Positions 37,001 through 49,000 of a DNA stretch of 64,000 nt are shown piece by piece (position 1 is the first letter of the stretch; each line of letters opens with the position of its first letter). Under the pieces are notes generated by a model. The model did not search any database, was not told the DNA's origin, and saw only the letters and a list, made by a program, of their open reading frames with translations. Location: the NCBI RefSeq assembly GCF_018812025.1, contig NC_063062.1, positions 5,356,513 through 5,420,512 on the forward strand, read 5' to 3'. The translations under genes were made by a program, and so were the position numbers. This stretch comes from Megalobrama amblycephala (taxonomy: Eukaryota; Chordata; Actinopteri; Cypriniformes; Xenocyprididae).

Positions 37001-39347
37001 TGTAATCTTTAGCAAGTTTCAAAATGAAAATCTGTCTTTAATCATAGCTCAAAAGTTTGTGATCAGTAAGATTTATTCATTTATTTTTAAAGAGATAAAT
37101 TAATACTTTTATTCTACAGGGATGCATTAAATTGTAATGTTTCCACTAAAATATTAAGCAACACAACCGTTTTCAACATTGAGTAAGAAATGTTTCTTGA
37201 GCAGTAAATCATCATATTAGAATAATTTCTGAAGGATCATGTGACACTGAAGACTGGAGTAATGATGCTGAAAATTCAGCTTTGATCACAGGAATAAATG
37301 ATATGGTATTTTAAATTGTAATTTTTCACTATATTACTGTCTGTACACTATTTTTAATCAATAAATGCAGCCTTGGTGACCATAAGAGACCTTTAAAAAA
37401 CATTATTTAACATACAGATTTAGCTATACTTGTGAGGGCCAAATGTCCTAATTTAGTGGCTAGTAATTACGACCAGTGAAGGCATTTTTACTTGTCCTCA
37501 CTAGTTAAAAAGGCTTAAAAATCTCTTAAAACAAAACATGTTTGTATTTAAATCTAGTGTTTTGCATAGGTTTCTGTGATGGGTAGGTTTAGCTTAAGGT
37601 TTGGGTTAGGCCATAGAAATATCATTAAAGCTGCTGTCCGTAACTTTTCTTGTTCAAAATTTACAAAACTTGCATAATGAGCGAGTACATCATGAATCCA
37701 TTTTCCATTGTCTTATCCTGAATCACTGCGGTACACCTATAATAAGTGTTTATATTCGGACTATTTTAGACCGGTCGGCTCATCATAGACATAAACAGAA
37801 AGAAGTAGCTCCGGCTACAATGTTCTTCTGCAGGACGCGTGCAGTTCTGTTTATCAACCGTTAGAGTGCCAAAAGTTACAGACTGCAGCTTTAACCTGAT
37901 ATAAAATCAATGGAAGTCTATGCAGTGTCCTCCTCACTAATCTAGTGAAACAAACCCTCTCTGTTCCTGGCGTACATGAGCCCAACTCATGTTTACATGA
38001 GCATGAATACAGTCAGTGATATTTTTAGTGAAAGTGAAACCTGTGCAATGACTCGCTCAGATAACACTACTGTTCAGTGTTCAGTTTGGGGTCCGTAAGT
38101 TATTTATTTTTAAATTTGCATTACAGCAAATACAGCAAAAAATAATAATATGAAATATTACTACAAAATATAATTTATTTGAATTTCCAGCATCATTACT
38201 CCAGCCTTCAGTGTCACATGATCCTTCAGAAATCATTCTAATATGCTGATATTTCTGATCACACTTAAAAACAGTTTAATATTTTTGTGGAAATGTGTTA
38301 CTTTTTTCCAGTATTCTTTGATGAAAAAGTTCAAAAGATCAGAATTTATTTGAAATAGAAATCTTTTACCGTCTTTACCGTCACGTTTGATCAATTTAAT
38401 GCTTCCATGCTGAATAAAAATATTAATTTCTTTAAAAAAAAAAATATCTTACAAGGTTTTGAATAATAGTGTATATACCACATGTTTCTAAGCTGTCTGT
38501 GTGTGATGGGAAAGACATGTGAAATAAAGCCTGTTGACCCTGCCTCACCTTCTGCTTTCACCTTCTTCAGCCAAGGCGGATAAGAAGGCAGCACAAGCCA
38601 AGATCCAGCAACAAGAGCACAAGCGGCAGGTAAAAGCATTGGTGTACATTTGGGGTGTGTGTGTGTGTGGGTGGGTGAGTGTGTGTGTGTGTGTGTGTGT
38701 GTGGATGTGCGTGGGTGGGGAGTTCCAGGTAGTTTTGAACTTTAACACTCTTGCTTTTCCCCCTCCCATCACAGGAACGAGAAGGAGTTCTTCGCGCAAT
38801 GGCACGGAAAATACGCATGAAGTGAGTCCAGACATGTATACACATGTTGTGGGAACTGTCCTCTCGGTTTGTAAAGGAGAAGATACAGTTTGGTCATTGT
38901 TTGGTCTTGTAGGGAGCGGGAACGGCGGGAAAAGGAAAGGGATGAATGGGAGAGGCAGTACGGACGTCAGAGTCACTCGCCCTCCCCCAACGCCAAATAC
39001 GGTGAGTTTACATCCCACCGAAGAATCAAGTCTCCACATTTTGAAAGAACTGAATCGAGACTCTTCTGTGGATTGAATTGTGCTTTATAATAAAGGATTC
39101 TGTAGATTAACAGTGTGGTACTAAAACATATGAACAAACTGACTCATGAAGAAGATTCTAATCATAAATCTTCCCACAGGTCGAGACTACGGCTCATCTA
39201 GAAGGTATGCTGAAACCAGTTTGGACCAGCCACACTTGTCCGTTTGATCTAAACGTACTGCCGTTCAGGCTCATTTCAACCATGTCTACTGTCTTCCTCA
39301 ACAGGAGGTCACGCTCAAGATCACGGAGTCCTCATTACCGGTACTGA
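28027..39347 (+). CDS. clasrp: CLK4-associating serine/arginine-rich protein (SWAP2-type splicing regulator)
   Basis: Twenty coding exons: 28027-28125, 28419-28516, 28643-28744, 29508-29587, 29701-29785, 29871-30010, 30121-30217, 30649-30727, 30827-30900, 31109-31150, 31853-32035, 32346-32663, 32751-32927, 34810-34849, 35829-35889, 38571-38629, 38775-38821, 38913-39001, 39180-39204, 39305-39347. They total 1938 nt, 645 codons plus stop (human about 674). The N terminus MWQEARKHERKLRGMMVDYK, then FLQVHGRAYKIHLDSAVAL and NMMPWQGDSNNMIDRFDVR, is the conserved SWAP/DRY_EERY domain (about residues 1-160). An acidic stretch follows (about 175-200, EDDSENSESEEDEVIPDI), then KITFITSFGGSDEE, a Ser/Arg-repeat region over about 330-525, a helical KPKMTPQEKLKLRMQKAL segment and ERERREKERDEWERQYGRQS, ending RSRSPHYRY. 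CLASRP binds CLK4 and influences splice-site choice in the nucleus. The exon 32346-32663 uses a GC donor; the donors at 32035 and 34849 each have a competing GT 4 nt downstream. The 5' non-coding part of the start exon begins at 27986. Confidence 0.96.
28180..28366. repeat. Short TTAA-flanked MITE in clasrp intron 1 (coding numbering)
   Basis: Ends TTAAAGGGATAGTTCACCC and GGTGAACTATCTCTTTAA. Arms 'attctgtcatcatttactc' and 'gagtaaatgatgacagaat' are exact complements. At 187 bp it is the most compact copy of this superfamily in the window. Confidence 0.85.
30298..30569. repeat. MITE with ends GGGTGCTTTCACAC in clasrp
   Basis: Left 'ttagggtgctttcacactag' and right 'agtgtgaaagcacccttaa' are inverted complements. 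The interior has further pairing ('aactctggtgcacacccac'). It lies between the exons ending at 30217 and starting at 30649. Confidence 0.8.
31560..31790 (-). repeat. Dispersed ~350-bp repeat, diverged copy 3
   Basis: It contains 'ttcatttcttttattc'-like and 'ttccacaaaaatattaaaca' strings followed by 'attggaatgatttctgaag' and 'atggagtaatga', in inverse orientation relative to copy 1. It lies just upstream of the clasrp exon at 31853. Confidence 0.6.
33383..33510. repeat. Perfect-arm palindrome nested in the previous element
   Basis: 'cagaagtcaacatttgaag' + 'tggatcaaa' on the left pairs with 'tttgatccacttcaaatgtt' + 'gact' on the right; inner 'caaagttgtcctaa' also pairs with 'acaactttg'. It would fold as a long hairpin. 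Confidence 0.7.
33795..34255. repeat. TTAA-flanked element AAAGCAGAACTAAGTAAC
   Basis: Starts TTAAAGCAGAACTAAGTAAC and ends 'gagttctgctttaa'. The interior is not strongly palindromic. The TTAA borders place it with the other TTAA-targeted remnants. Confidence 0.7.
36009..36904. repeat. TTAA-flanked element AAAGGTGCACCATGTAAC
   Basis: Left TTAAAGGTGCACCATGTAAC, right 'gttacatagtgcatctttaa'. It lies in the 2.7-kb clasrp intron between exons ending 35889 and starting 38571. Confidence 0.8.
37040..37390 (-). repeat. Dispersed ~350-bp repeat, copy 4
   Basis: 'tgtttcttgagcagtaaatc', 'ggatcatgtgacactgaaga' and 'ctggagtaatgatgctgaaa' occur in order, inverse to copy 1. Same clasrp intron as the previous element. 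Confidence 0.75.
37625..37894. repeat. TTAA-flanked element AAAGCTGCTGTCCGTAAC
   Basis: Left TTAAAGCTGCTGTCCGTAAC and right 'gttacagactgcagctttaa'. The ends resemble those of 36009-36904 (both have GTAAC at the subterminal position), so they belong to related families. Confidence 0.8.
38090..38430 (+). repeat. Dispersed ~350-bp repeat, copy 5
   Basis: 'ccagccttcagtgtcacatg', 'ttctaatatgctgatatttc' and 'ttaatatttttgtggaaa' match copy 1 in the same orientation. Confidence 0.75.
38656..38703. repeat. Interrupted (TG)n microsatellite
   Basis: TG runs broken by 'gggtgggtgag', in the short clasrp intron between exons ending 38629 and starting 38775. Spurious reading frames run through it on both strands. 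Confidence 0.9.
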
Positions 39348-39453
39348 AGAGTCAGCTGATAAAACACAACAAGACATGTCAAACGGATGTTTTAGGAGTG
39401 AATGGTGACCACAATGGCAAGAGAGTTTACATGCAAGTTTGGGAAATATTACC

Positions 39454-39459
39454 AATAAA
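39454..39459 (+). terminator. Poly(A) signal of clasrp
   Basis: AATAAA lies 107 bases after the stop codon. The 3' UTR would be about 130 bases, ending near 39475. Confidence 0.6.
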
Positions 39460-39673
39460 ATTCACTTCACTCAATTTAGCTTTGTACATCTTCTGAAGGT
39501 TGCAATGGAAACAAATAAACTCATTTCTAAAATGTGAAAATTAACACCATCATGCTCTGAAAACACATTTTTGCCTCAGTTTGTTGATATTTCACAGCAG
39601 GAATGCTTTGAGCTGCTATGATTCAAGCTTTGCAGATAGTGTTGAATTTTGTGACATAAGATTGGAATGGACC

Positions 39674-40329
39674 TTAAAGGATTAGTTCACTTTCAAATTA
39701 AAATTTCCTGATCATTTACTCACCCCCATGTCATCCAAGATGTTCATGTCTTTCTTTCTTCAGTCGAAAAGAAATTAAGGTTTTTGATGAAAACATTCCA
39801 GGATTTTTCTCCATATAGTGGACTTCAATGGCCTCCAAACGGTTGAAGGTCAAAATTACAGTTTACAGCAATCCCAGATGAGAAATAAGGGTCTTATCTA
39901 GAGAAACCATCGCTCATTTTCTAAAAAATTTAAAATTTTATGCGTTTTAACCATAAATGCTCATCTTGAACTAGCTCTCGTCTTCTTCTCTATTAGAATT
40001 CCAGCAGTGTAGATGCTGCTAAGTGTATCACTGCCCTCCTCAGGTTAAAGTTTGAACTAAATTGTCATATACAATATGCTAGTGCAAGACCCTTATTCCT
40101 CATCTGGGATTGTGTAGAATGCTTTGAAGCTGCACTGAAACTGTAATTTTGACCTTCAACTGTTTGGAGGCCATTGAAGTCCACTATATGGAGAAAAATC
40201 CAGGAATGTTTTCATCAAAAAACCTTAATTTCTTTTAAACTGAAGAAAGAAGGACATGAACATCTTGGATGACATGGGGGTGAGTTAATTATCAGGAAAT
40301 TTTAATTTGAAAGTGAACTAATCCTTTAA
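39674..40329. repeat. TTAA-flanked palindromic MITE, family C
   Basis: Left TTAAAGGATTAGTTCACTTT and right 'aaagtgaactaatcctttaa'. The arms pair for nearly 200 bases ('catgtcatccaagatgttc' opposite 'gaacatcttggatgacatg'; 'atatagtggacttcaatgg' opposite 'ccattgaagtccactatat'). It lies between clasrp and znf296. A half copy is at 23200-23350. Confidence 0.9.
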
Positions 40330-40794
40330 TCTCTCCCTTGTGTCTCACACCCCATTTTAAAAATGGAGATCCCCCAAAAATGCAAATTCTCTCATCATTT
40401 ACTCACCCTCATGTTGCTCTAAACTCGCGCGACAGACTGAGTTTCCGAAGCACGTCATTCTGCCTTACATCATGTGAAGAAAAAAAAAGTCAGTCAGGGT
40501 GAATAAATGACGACAAACTAATTGTTTTCGGGTAAACTGTCTCCTTAAGCGGTGAATCTGCCCATTTTACCTCATCATTGTACATAATCCCTTCATTAAA
40601 GAGTGAGAAAAAAAATGTTTTACATTTCTAAATGCCCATTATCTTTTTTTTTTTTCACTCAGCAATGTAAATGTCATTTCTTGTATTAGAAAAATCATCG
40701 ATGATCACATATTTTGACACTGAAATAAAAAGCTAATCGTGAATAAAAATAAAAAAAACGTCGTTTGTGCCTCTTTTTTTTAACGGATTTTCTT

Positions 40795-40826
40795 TGACGT
40801 CACCACTTGTAACCGCAAGATGGCGC
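40795..40826. promoter_or_regulatory. CRE palindrome and YY1-type site upstream of znf296
   Basis: TGACGTCA (40795-40802) is the full cAMP-response-element palindrome. AAGATGGCGC (40817-40826) fits the YY1 core. They sit about 630 bases before the znf296 start codon in a repeat-free CpG-containing stretch (about 40790-41520). Promoter use is inferred. Confidence 0.4.
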
Positions 40827-41454
40827 ACTTCACCATTAGAGCTACTTATGATTCTACGCTAATTGCCGTTTTTAACGGAATTTGATTACTTTGTACATGA
40901 AAACAAATGTAAACCGTCTCCGTTAGCCTATATTTACCCCACAAAATAGAAGCAAGTATCTGAAAGTAAAGCGACAGTTACTTTGGGTTTCGAAATAAGC
41001 CGGACAGCCAAACAAACACCTGTCTCAGTCGACCTCGATAAAGCCACTTCCTCTTCACCCACATCCTTAACCAGCACATTTTATTGATGTCGGAGCAGCA
41101 GCTGCGCGCCATCAAAACGACTATTTACATAATTCCTCCAATACGACAGGTAGATAAGGAATAGAAGGAGTTTGAATCTTTTAAAGTGGCTCTGATGGTG
41201 TCGCCTAAGCACGGTAGTGTTGTTTAATGAGGTCAGTGATGATGATAAGACCGAGGAGGATGATGATGATGGGCGGGCTGAAGGGCTGGAGGCGTTGCTC
41301 GTGCCCTCCTCCTCCTCCTCCTCCTGTAGGGCCAGCAGACAGTGTGAACTTGAATACTGCACCGAACGACAGTCAAGTCACACATCATTGCTGTTTTATG
41401 AGATTTATAGTGTCCGTTTAGTTCTGGTGTAGTTTTAGAGGATCTTCTCTCACT

Positions 41455-43026
41455 ATGTCCAGACGAAAACTCGGCAGCAGACCGCAACACCTGAGCGCAA
41501 TGCAAGGTAAGCTGGATTTAAGACCACTTTATTCACATTTAAGTGATAAAACACAACATATATTGACGGAGAACCGAATATGGATCATGTGGGACAGTGA
41601 GAGAATGAGTAATCAATAACGCGTAATCAATGTAACGTTATGCTAATAACTTTTCACGTGGTTTGTGGTTCAGTGCGTGTCCAGAACTTGACATTGGAGT
41701 TGAAATGATAACATAACCTCATGGGTTTTTTTATTTATATGGGTGTTTTTTTATTGTATAGTAATCAATCTGTGTTAAATGTGTATAAGGAGGTTTTAGG
41801 TTGAAGTTCCTTAGTGATCGAGTTGGAGCAATAACATTGTGCACACTTCCTTATTGCATCTTCACGATATCTTTATGTTGTGATGTCGTCACTCATACCT
41901 TAGTGGCTACTTTTTAATTTTTAGTTCATATTTTTTACACAAACCCTCGTTTTTGGATGGCACTCGTAATTGTACCTGCTGACAAGTGCGGTTCACTTCC
42001 AGTATTTTTGCTGCTGCTGTTGTTGTTGTTGTTGTTTATTATTAATAATTGATTGATAAACATAGCATAATTGGATATGAAATATTGTTTTGATCATGAC
42101 AGAATCTTTTTGTTGTTTGTTTTATCTTCTAACTGTGGGCAGCTGTGCGTGCCTCACCTGACCACAAGACTCTAGTTTGATGTGTGTGCTTTGGTCCGAT
42201 TCGTGAATGTTCTTTTGAGTCGAATCTTGTTCAATGAATCGGTTGAATTGAGGATTTGACTGACGGCGCAACGTTACTTTAATAGCCGAACGGCAGAAAT
42301 ATTTTAGTAAACGTTTTCTTCATGTAGCTATGACCGTTTTATCAACACGGATATGTTTGGTTTTACTTCATTGCAATTTATTAACATTTATTTATTTATT
42401 CGTATCAACACGGATACGTTTGGTTTTACTTTATTGCATTTTATTAACATTTATTTATTCGTAACGCAGCTATGACCGTTTTATCAACACAGATACGTTT
42501 GGTTTTACTTCACTGCATTCTATTAACATTTATTTACTAACTATTTAACTTGATATATGTTATTTTTAGTGTTACAATGAAAGTGAACATTATATTTAGG
42601 TTTTAAATGACTTTGTTCTTTATTAACTGACTCATACAACTGAACTGAGACGTATTGAATTATAATAAACATCCGTAATAATGAAAAAAAAAAAAAAAAA
42701 AAAAACGAAATATGTGGCTTTACTGGTCGATTTTAGCATGTAAACGAGATGTCAAGGACCACGTGATGACATGAAAACAACTGCTAAACGCGTAAAACGA
42801 ATTGTTCGAAAGAACCGATTCACTTAAATGAGTCGGACTTCCAGTCACTAATTTGTGAGAGAGAGCAGCCGCGCCTTTTGCGTGTCGGCACAAACAACCA
42901 GAGCTGTTGAAACAGGAAAGGTGACATTTTTGAGTAACCACTGGTGAAATCCTCCCCTTCCCGGACTGTCTGTACCTGCATCGGCATGGACAGCCTAGCC
43001 CGGGCAGGTGGATCCAGTCCAGGCTG

Positions 43027-43062
<36 letters not shown>

Positions 43063-46000
43063 CGCGCGCGCTCGCTCTGGAGTCCATGACCACAGCAGCG
43101 GCACCCAGGTCAAAGGGCAAGTTCCTCTCTTAACTCGCCCTTTTACAGTCAAGTTAAAGGCGCTCTAAGCAGAATCTGTGTCTGCGCCAAATTCATTGAA
43201 ATTCTGCTTAAAATATGTAGTTTGATCCATCCTAGGAGGCCCTGATGCTGCTTTGCTTCTGTGTAAATGAAATGCAGCAGCCTTAAACGTTGCAGAGTAG
43301 CTATTTGTAGTATAATGTTTCTATATTCATAAATTCATATTTTGCAAAACATGCAATTCTTGCGTAAATGCATTTATTTCACCTCTGTGCAGCAATAATG
43401 CACTTTTGTAGCGCATATGCAGCTTCTGTGCCACCTTTGCAGTGTAAAAATGGCATTAGATGGACAAAATATGAAAGTGGTTTTCACTTTAGACTCAGAA
43501 AAATATTAAAAAGTTTGTAAAGTAGACTTTATTTTCATTTTCAAAATTCTGCTTGGCTCAGTTTTGACCTGGCTTGATTTACATACTGCGACGCTCATTC
43601 GCCCCAGCAGTTATGAGTGGTGTGAAAGACACCTTGCCTGTATCAGCAGACTTGTGAGCGTGGCAGGGCGACTACAGTGCAAAGTGCCTGATGTATCAGC
43701 GTGCACTAATGGGCGAATTGCTCAAGCAGGTCGGAGCTGCATCGCACTGCTTCCTGTGCAAGGCAGACCTCGGTGGCAGAGACACAGGAAGTGGTCAGTA
43801 TCTGCTGACCAGACAGAGCCGTGCTGATGGTGACAGTTTAGCAGTACACCGACAAATGCAGAGAACTGAAAGTAGCACATTAGAAGAGAAACAAAGTTGT
43901 TGCAAAGCCACTCAGTTTGGTCATTTCAAGACTCCCAAGAGACTCTCTGAAAAAAAGGTCTCCTTGCACTGCGCTTAACCCCAGGTTATCATCGTTCTAA
44001 ACCCCGCTTTTATTTAGAAGCAGGGTTGGCGCCACTTTTTACACAGATTATGAAGCTCTGCTCCAGAGTATTGCGGTGCCAAATGTGTGCCATGTGAAAC
44101 GAAGCAGTGTTAGAATGTTACAGCAACAGATGTACCTCATATTCACATGCTATGGAGAGTCACAGAAACGCCCTGTGTTGTAGTTTCAGCGTTTTAAGGA
44201 AACAATGCCAAATGGTGACAGAAAACGCATCAATTGGAGTAAAGAAGTGACCGTTTCATTATTACCTTTTATAGTCCATTCAGTGACTGTACAATTGGAA
44301 ATACATAATATAAGTATGTGCAATGCTTGAGCCTTTATACAAACAGGTTGCTTGCTCCGTTCGTCCAATCACTGACATTGACTTTGCAAGTATGCAAATA
44401 GGAATGTTGAGGAATGTACAGTGTGAAATGTCGGTTTATAACCAGGGGCCAGTTGTTCAAAAGTAACCTGATCAGATTGGATCATATCTTGAAAATGGAT
44501 TGTTCGAAATGGAAAAAAGGATTCTGAAATCAGATTAGATCACAAAATCCAATCTTGGTTTTGATCTGGATCAAATCATCAGTTTGAGTTGTTTAAAATT
44601 TTTTGTAAGATTGGGATACATTTGATCCAAAAAGAAGGGTGACCCCAGCAGAAGGGCGGATTTCAGGAACAAAAATGAAATAAAAATACATTATTTTTAT
44701 CATGTAAAATACATGCACACATTTTATTTTGCTCTTGATTAGTTTAACTGTTAAAGTAATACATTAGAAGTAGACTAGAGGCTACCTATTAAGCCTTTCG
44801 GTATCCTACAGTAAAGTAAAAAAGAGATTTGGTGACATGAAATAATCCCCAAACAGCTGTAAATATCAAACAAAAATATTATATTTAAAGTGTTTTTTTA
44901 TCACTGTAAACTTTGGCTCAATTATAACAGATGAACCAGTCAAAAGTTCTTTGCGAACGCTACACAAAACTTTTTTTTTCATCTCATATTTTTTTCCATC
45001 TCCATGTCCCTTTAGGGGCTCCGTAGAGCACTAGTAATCCGGATTTGGTAATCTGAAGAAGTGTGTATCTGGATCAGGGTGATCCAATCCAATTTTGCTT
45101 TGAAAAACCAGCACAAAAGTAAGATGGATTACCTGATCCTGTATAGCGAAACATGGGATTTCGAATTCCAGATCATTCTGGACTTTTTGAACAACTGGCC
45201 CAATATGGATTAAAATATCCAAAAACCACTTGAACAGCGTTATATATTTTGTTGACTTGTGTACTTACATTATCCCAAATGTTTCCAAGAATGTTCCAAA
45301 ATCCAAAGAAATAAGCAATTTTAACCATGTCTGTGTGTCGCCTATCAGTGACATCATACCCGCGTTCCCTTCGGTTTCCGGTTTTATTTTGTAGAAACCA
45401 TGGAAACACCAAAGACGCTTTATGTGTTTTATTAGACAGGTGAGCAACTGTTTGGACACAATCATAGCTGAAAACAATAAGTCTTATTGTTTAAATCTCG
45501 TTTTCTTGATTTACCATGTTTTACCATGCCTAATATCAATCTAGCTTACTACAGTGTGCAACAAGTGTCTCATAGTAACCGCCAAGCGAACGCACAGTAC
45601 TATTATAACAACTTTCAACACACAAATGTATCTAATATGATAAAACAGCACTGTGATACCCCACATACGCTTGACCGGAAGAAGCTGAAGCAGTGACTGT
45701 GGCATAATAAAAGTTCTGCTGCTCTCGAGCCGTGTGTCGCGCTCGTCTCATTAGCAATCGCTCCAGTGGCGTCGTTTCTGCTCCTACAGCACTATAACCC
45801 AGGGTTTAGAATGACCCAGGGTTAACTCTTTATAGCCCTAAAGAGTATTTTTACATTATTGTCTTGTTCTGCTCACAGACGCTCCGGATTCCTCAGTCAT
45901 CCCCGGCGTCTCCTTGCCGTCACCTGAGCGGATGCCTCAGTCTGAAGATGGAGGCCGTGACCTGTTGACATGTGGCCAGTGTGGTCAGGCGTTCCCGCTG

Positions 46001-49000
46001 GCCCACATCCTCACCTTCATCCAGCACAAACAGGGTGGATGCAGCACAGCCAGAGCCCAGCCTCAGGGCCACACCCCTCCCTCTCCGGCCAATCGGACGC
46101 TGCAGTGCGGCCAAGGAACGCAGGTGGAGGCGGGATACGTGGAGCTCCGGCGGATGACGGACAGGAGATGGAAGGAAGAGCCAGGTGTGAGGGTGGAGGC
46201 CAACCGAGCCGGTGAGTTCTAGGTGCTAATTAGTGTCTTTTTTTGTAAAACTGTCCCCTCATTTAACAACCTCGTCCCCAGTCCGGCTCATTAGGCCGCC
46301 GTTGCTGTGGCGCTGAGGCCTTGGTGAGTTGGAGAGTTAGAGACGCCGGGCTTAATTGTGTGGAAGGGATAGGTAGTTCTGCTACACACGCGAGCAAACG
46401 TACACTTATACACGCACCCTGGGGGACGGTGGAAAGGCACCTGAGCACACCTGAGCATCTCCTTAGCTCTGTCTCTCAGGTGAAGTGGCCAGGTAAACAC
46501 TGCACAGTCAGGCCACCAAACTACACAACTCCCCGAGCTCTCTCACACACACACACACTCTTTCCTCAAACCCCTCATTATTCCTGCGCTGTCAGTCATA
46601 GCAGGTGCTGACATGGGGTGTTATTCCCAGAGTCCTTTGTGAATTGCATCGCTCCTGTCCTCTCACTCTTCAAAATAAAGTCATGAAATGTGAAATGTGT
46701 TGATGCACCATACGCTTAGGCCCTGTTTACACCTGGTATTAAGATGCGTTTTGGTCGATCGGATCACAAGCGGACGTGGCAGACACATTCTGGTGTTTTA
46801 ATCCGTCTCTTTTGTCCACTTTCAACCACTTCTGACCTGATTTTGTTTGAGGGGAGGATTTATGGGCGGGTAAATGTATGTTTGTTTTCAGATCTTTCTA
46901 TCTAATGGACAAAATAAGCTCACGCAATTTACATATGAACTCACTTGGAAACGACGGATAACAGCAGCTTATGTTTCTGCTCTGACAGCTGCGAGACAAC
47001 AGCGAACACGGTTGGTGGGTGTTAGAAATCAGGAATGGTGAGAGAACATTGTGCTTGGTACCTTTTTTATCTTCAAACCAAACTTGGGTCTGAAGCCGAC
47101 AAAGTTTAAATCCTGTTTGGCTAGCGCACTTCCCATGATGTTGATGCATTAGGTCAGCCGGCGGAGAGAAGGTGGTGTTTTGTAGCTGTTCGAACACATT
47201 CGACCACATGAGCGTTTACGCTACAAAAGCAATCCGGTTGAATGTGTTTTTGACTACCTCTGGTTGAGAGTGGATAAGCTCAAAGCATTTTACACCCCGT
47301 TTACACCCGTATTTATCATCATCCACTTGTGATCCAGTCGACCAAAACACATATTAATACCAGGTGTAAACAGGGCCTTAAAAATAAAGGTCCCAAAAGA
47401 GGGTTTTGCAGCGAATCCATAGAAGAAAACATTTTGGGTTTCCCAAAGAACCTTTCAGTGACCAAATAACCATAGTCGATGAGTTGAATCAACTCCTCAG
47501 CAACTACATAAATTTATCCACTAACCGTTCAGAAACGTCCAGTTTCACTCTAAAAGTTGTAACTTCTTCCTGAGTCTCTCCATCAGTGTCGACTCCGGTT
47601 TGAACAATATAAGGCTGAACACCGTTACTGACAATCCTCATTTTGGCTGCGTGAGATTCTCCAGCTTTGTTGTTGCTGAGCAACCGAAGCGTGAGCTGTT
47701 AAAGCTCCTCCCTCTTCTGGAAAGTGGCCGGGATCAGCAGCTCATTTGCATTTAAAGGGACACACACAAAAACGGTGTGTTTTTGCTCACACCAAAATAG
47801 GGGCAAATTTGACAAGCTATAATAAATGATCTGTGGGGTATTTTGAGCTGAAACTTCACAGACACATTCTGGGGACACCAGAGACTTATTTACATCTTGT
47901 AAAAATGGCATTATAGGTCCCCTCTTAATACTGATTTTTTATTTTTTTTATTTTAGAGTGTTTTACAATAGTAATATTTTTCTTTTTTTATTTAGTAGTG
48001 TTCATATTTTTTAGCAATAATAATAAAAATAATAATTACTATTATTATTTAATAGCTACACATTTTTGGCCGAATTGTGAAGCCCTACAAACAAGCACAG
48101 CAATCCTGAAAAAGTTTTTTTTTTTTTTTATCGCAATCAGAAAAATCCAGATTTTTTTATTTATTTATTTTTTTACTCCAATCGTGTACCTCTTATCTAA
48201 TGAACCTTTTCTGCCATGGAAATTTTCCATGGATGTTGAAGGTTCTTCATGGAAGCAAAGATGACAATAAACCAATTTTTTAAGATTGTAAAGAAGAATA
48301 TGGGTGAAACATTGAACACTTTCGACTGTTAAACAGGATGTTGGTGGGTGTGTGTGTCATAGTAGTGTGTGTGTGTGTGTGTGTGTGTGTTAAAGCTGCT
48401 TGAGTGTTTTTCAGTGCAGTAGTCGGCCGTAAAGGGAATCGGCCTGTGCAGGTGTGATGCTATTGAACCGTGACCTGAACTGCTTCCTCATATGGGCAGG
48501 ATTCTTTCACCCTACACCATGAGCAAAGCAAACATTTATTAGTTTATCATTACAGACTGTTTATAAAGGCAAGCAAATGATTACAATTGATTGTTATCAA
48601 CAAAACACACTCTTGCTTTCAGGTCACTCCCTCATATATGTACACATGTTTGCGCTTCCTTCCTTTTCGTGCTCTGTTTCCGTCCGTCCACGTTTCTTGA
48701 TTCTCTGGGGTTCATTCCCTTATGCCTTTTTTTTGTGTGTGAAAGGTGTATGTTGCTGAAAAAAGGGGCCAGGGTGAGAGGTGCAAAATATGCTAATGTG
48801 TTACTTCCTCACTGTCAACAGTCTTGGGTTATTATTGAGACAAAGATTATGAGGCATCAGAGACAAAGATTGGGTCTGATATGGAACTGTTTGAAGTTTT
48901 TAACTTTGACTTGAAAGACAGTTCAAAAGTGCTAAAAGTGAAATAGTGAATGATAATTAGTTTTATCTGACATGTCAGGGTTGCCAAGTCTGCATGACAA

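Noticed and set aside
38534..39076. 180-codon plus-strand frame and 164-codon minus-strand frame
   Set aside because: They run through a TG microsatellite and across clasrp exon borders in wrong frames; the conserved clasrp exons explain the region.
43564..43978. Overlapping 87- and 95-codon frames that might be a separate gene
   Set aside because: No promoter, no splice partners, no recognised domain, and adjacent repeat-derived sequence; listed only as an unidentified stretch.
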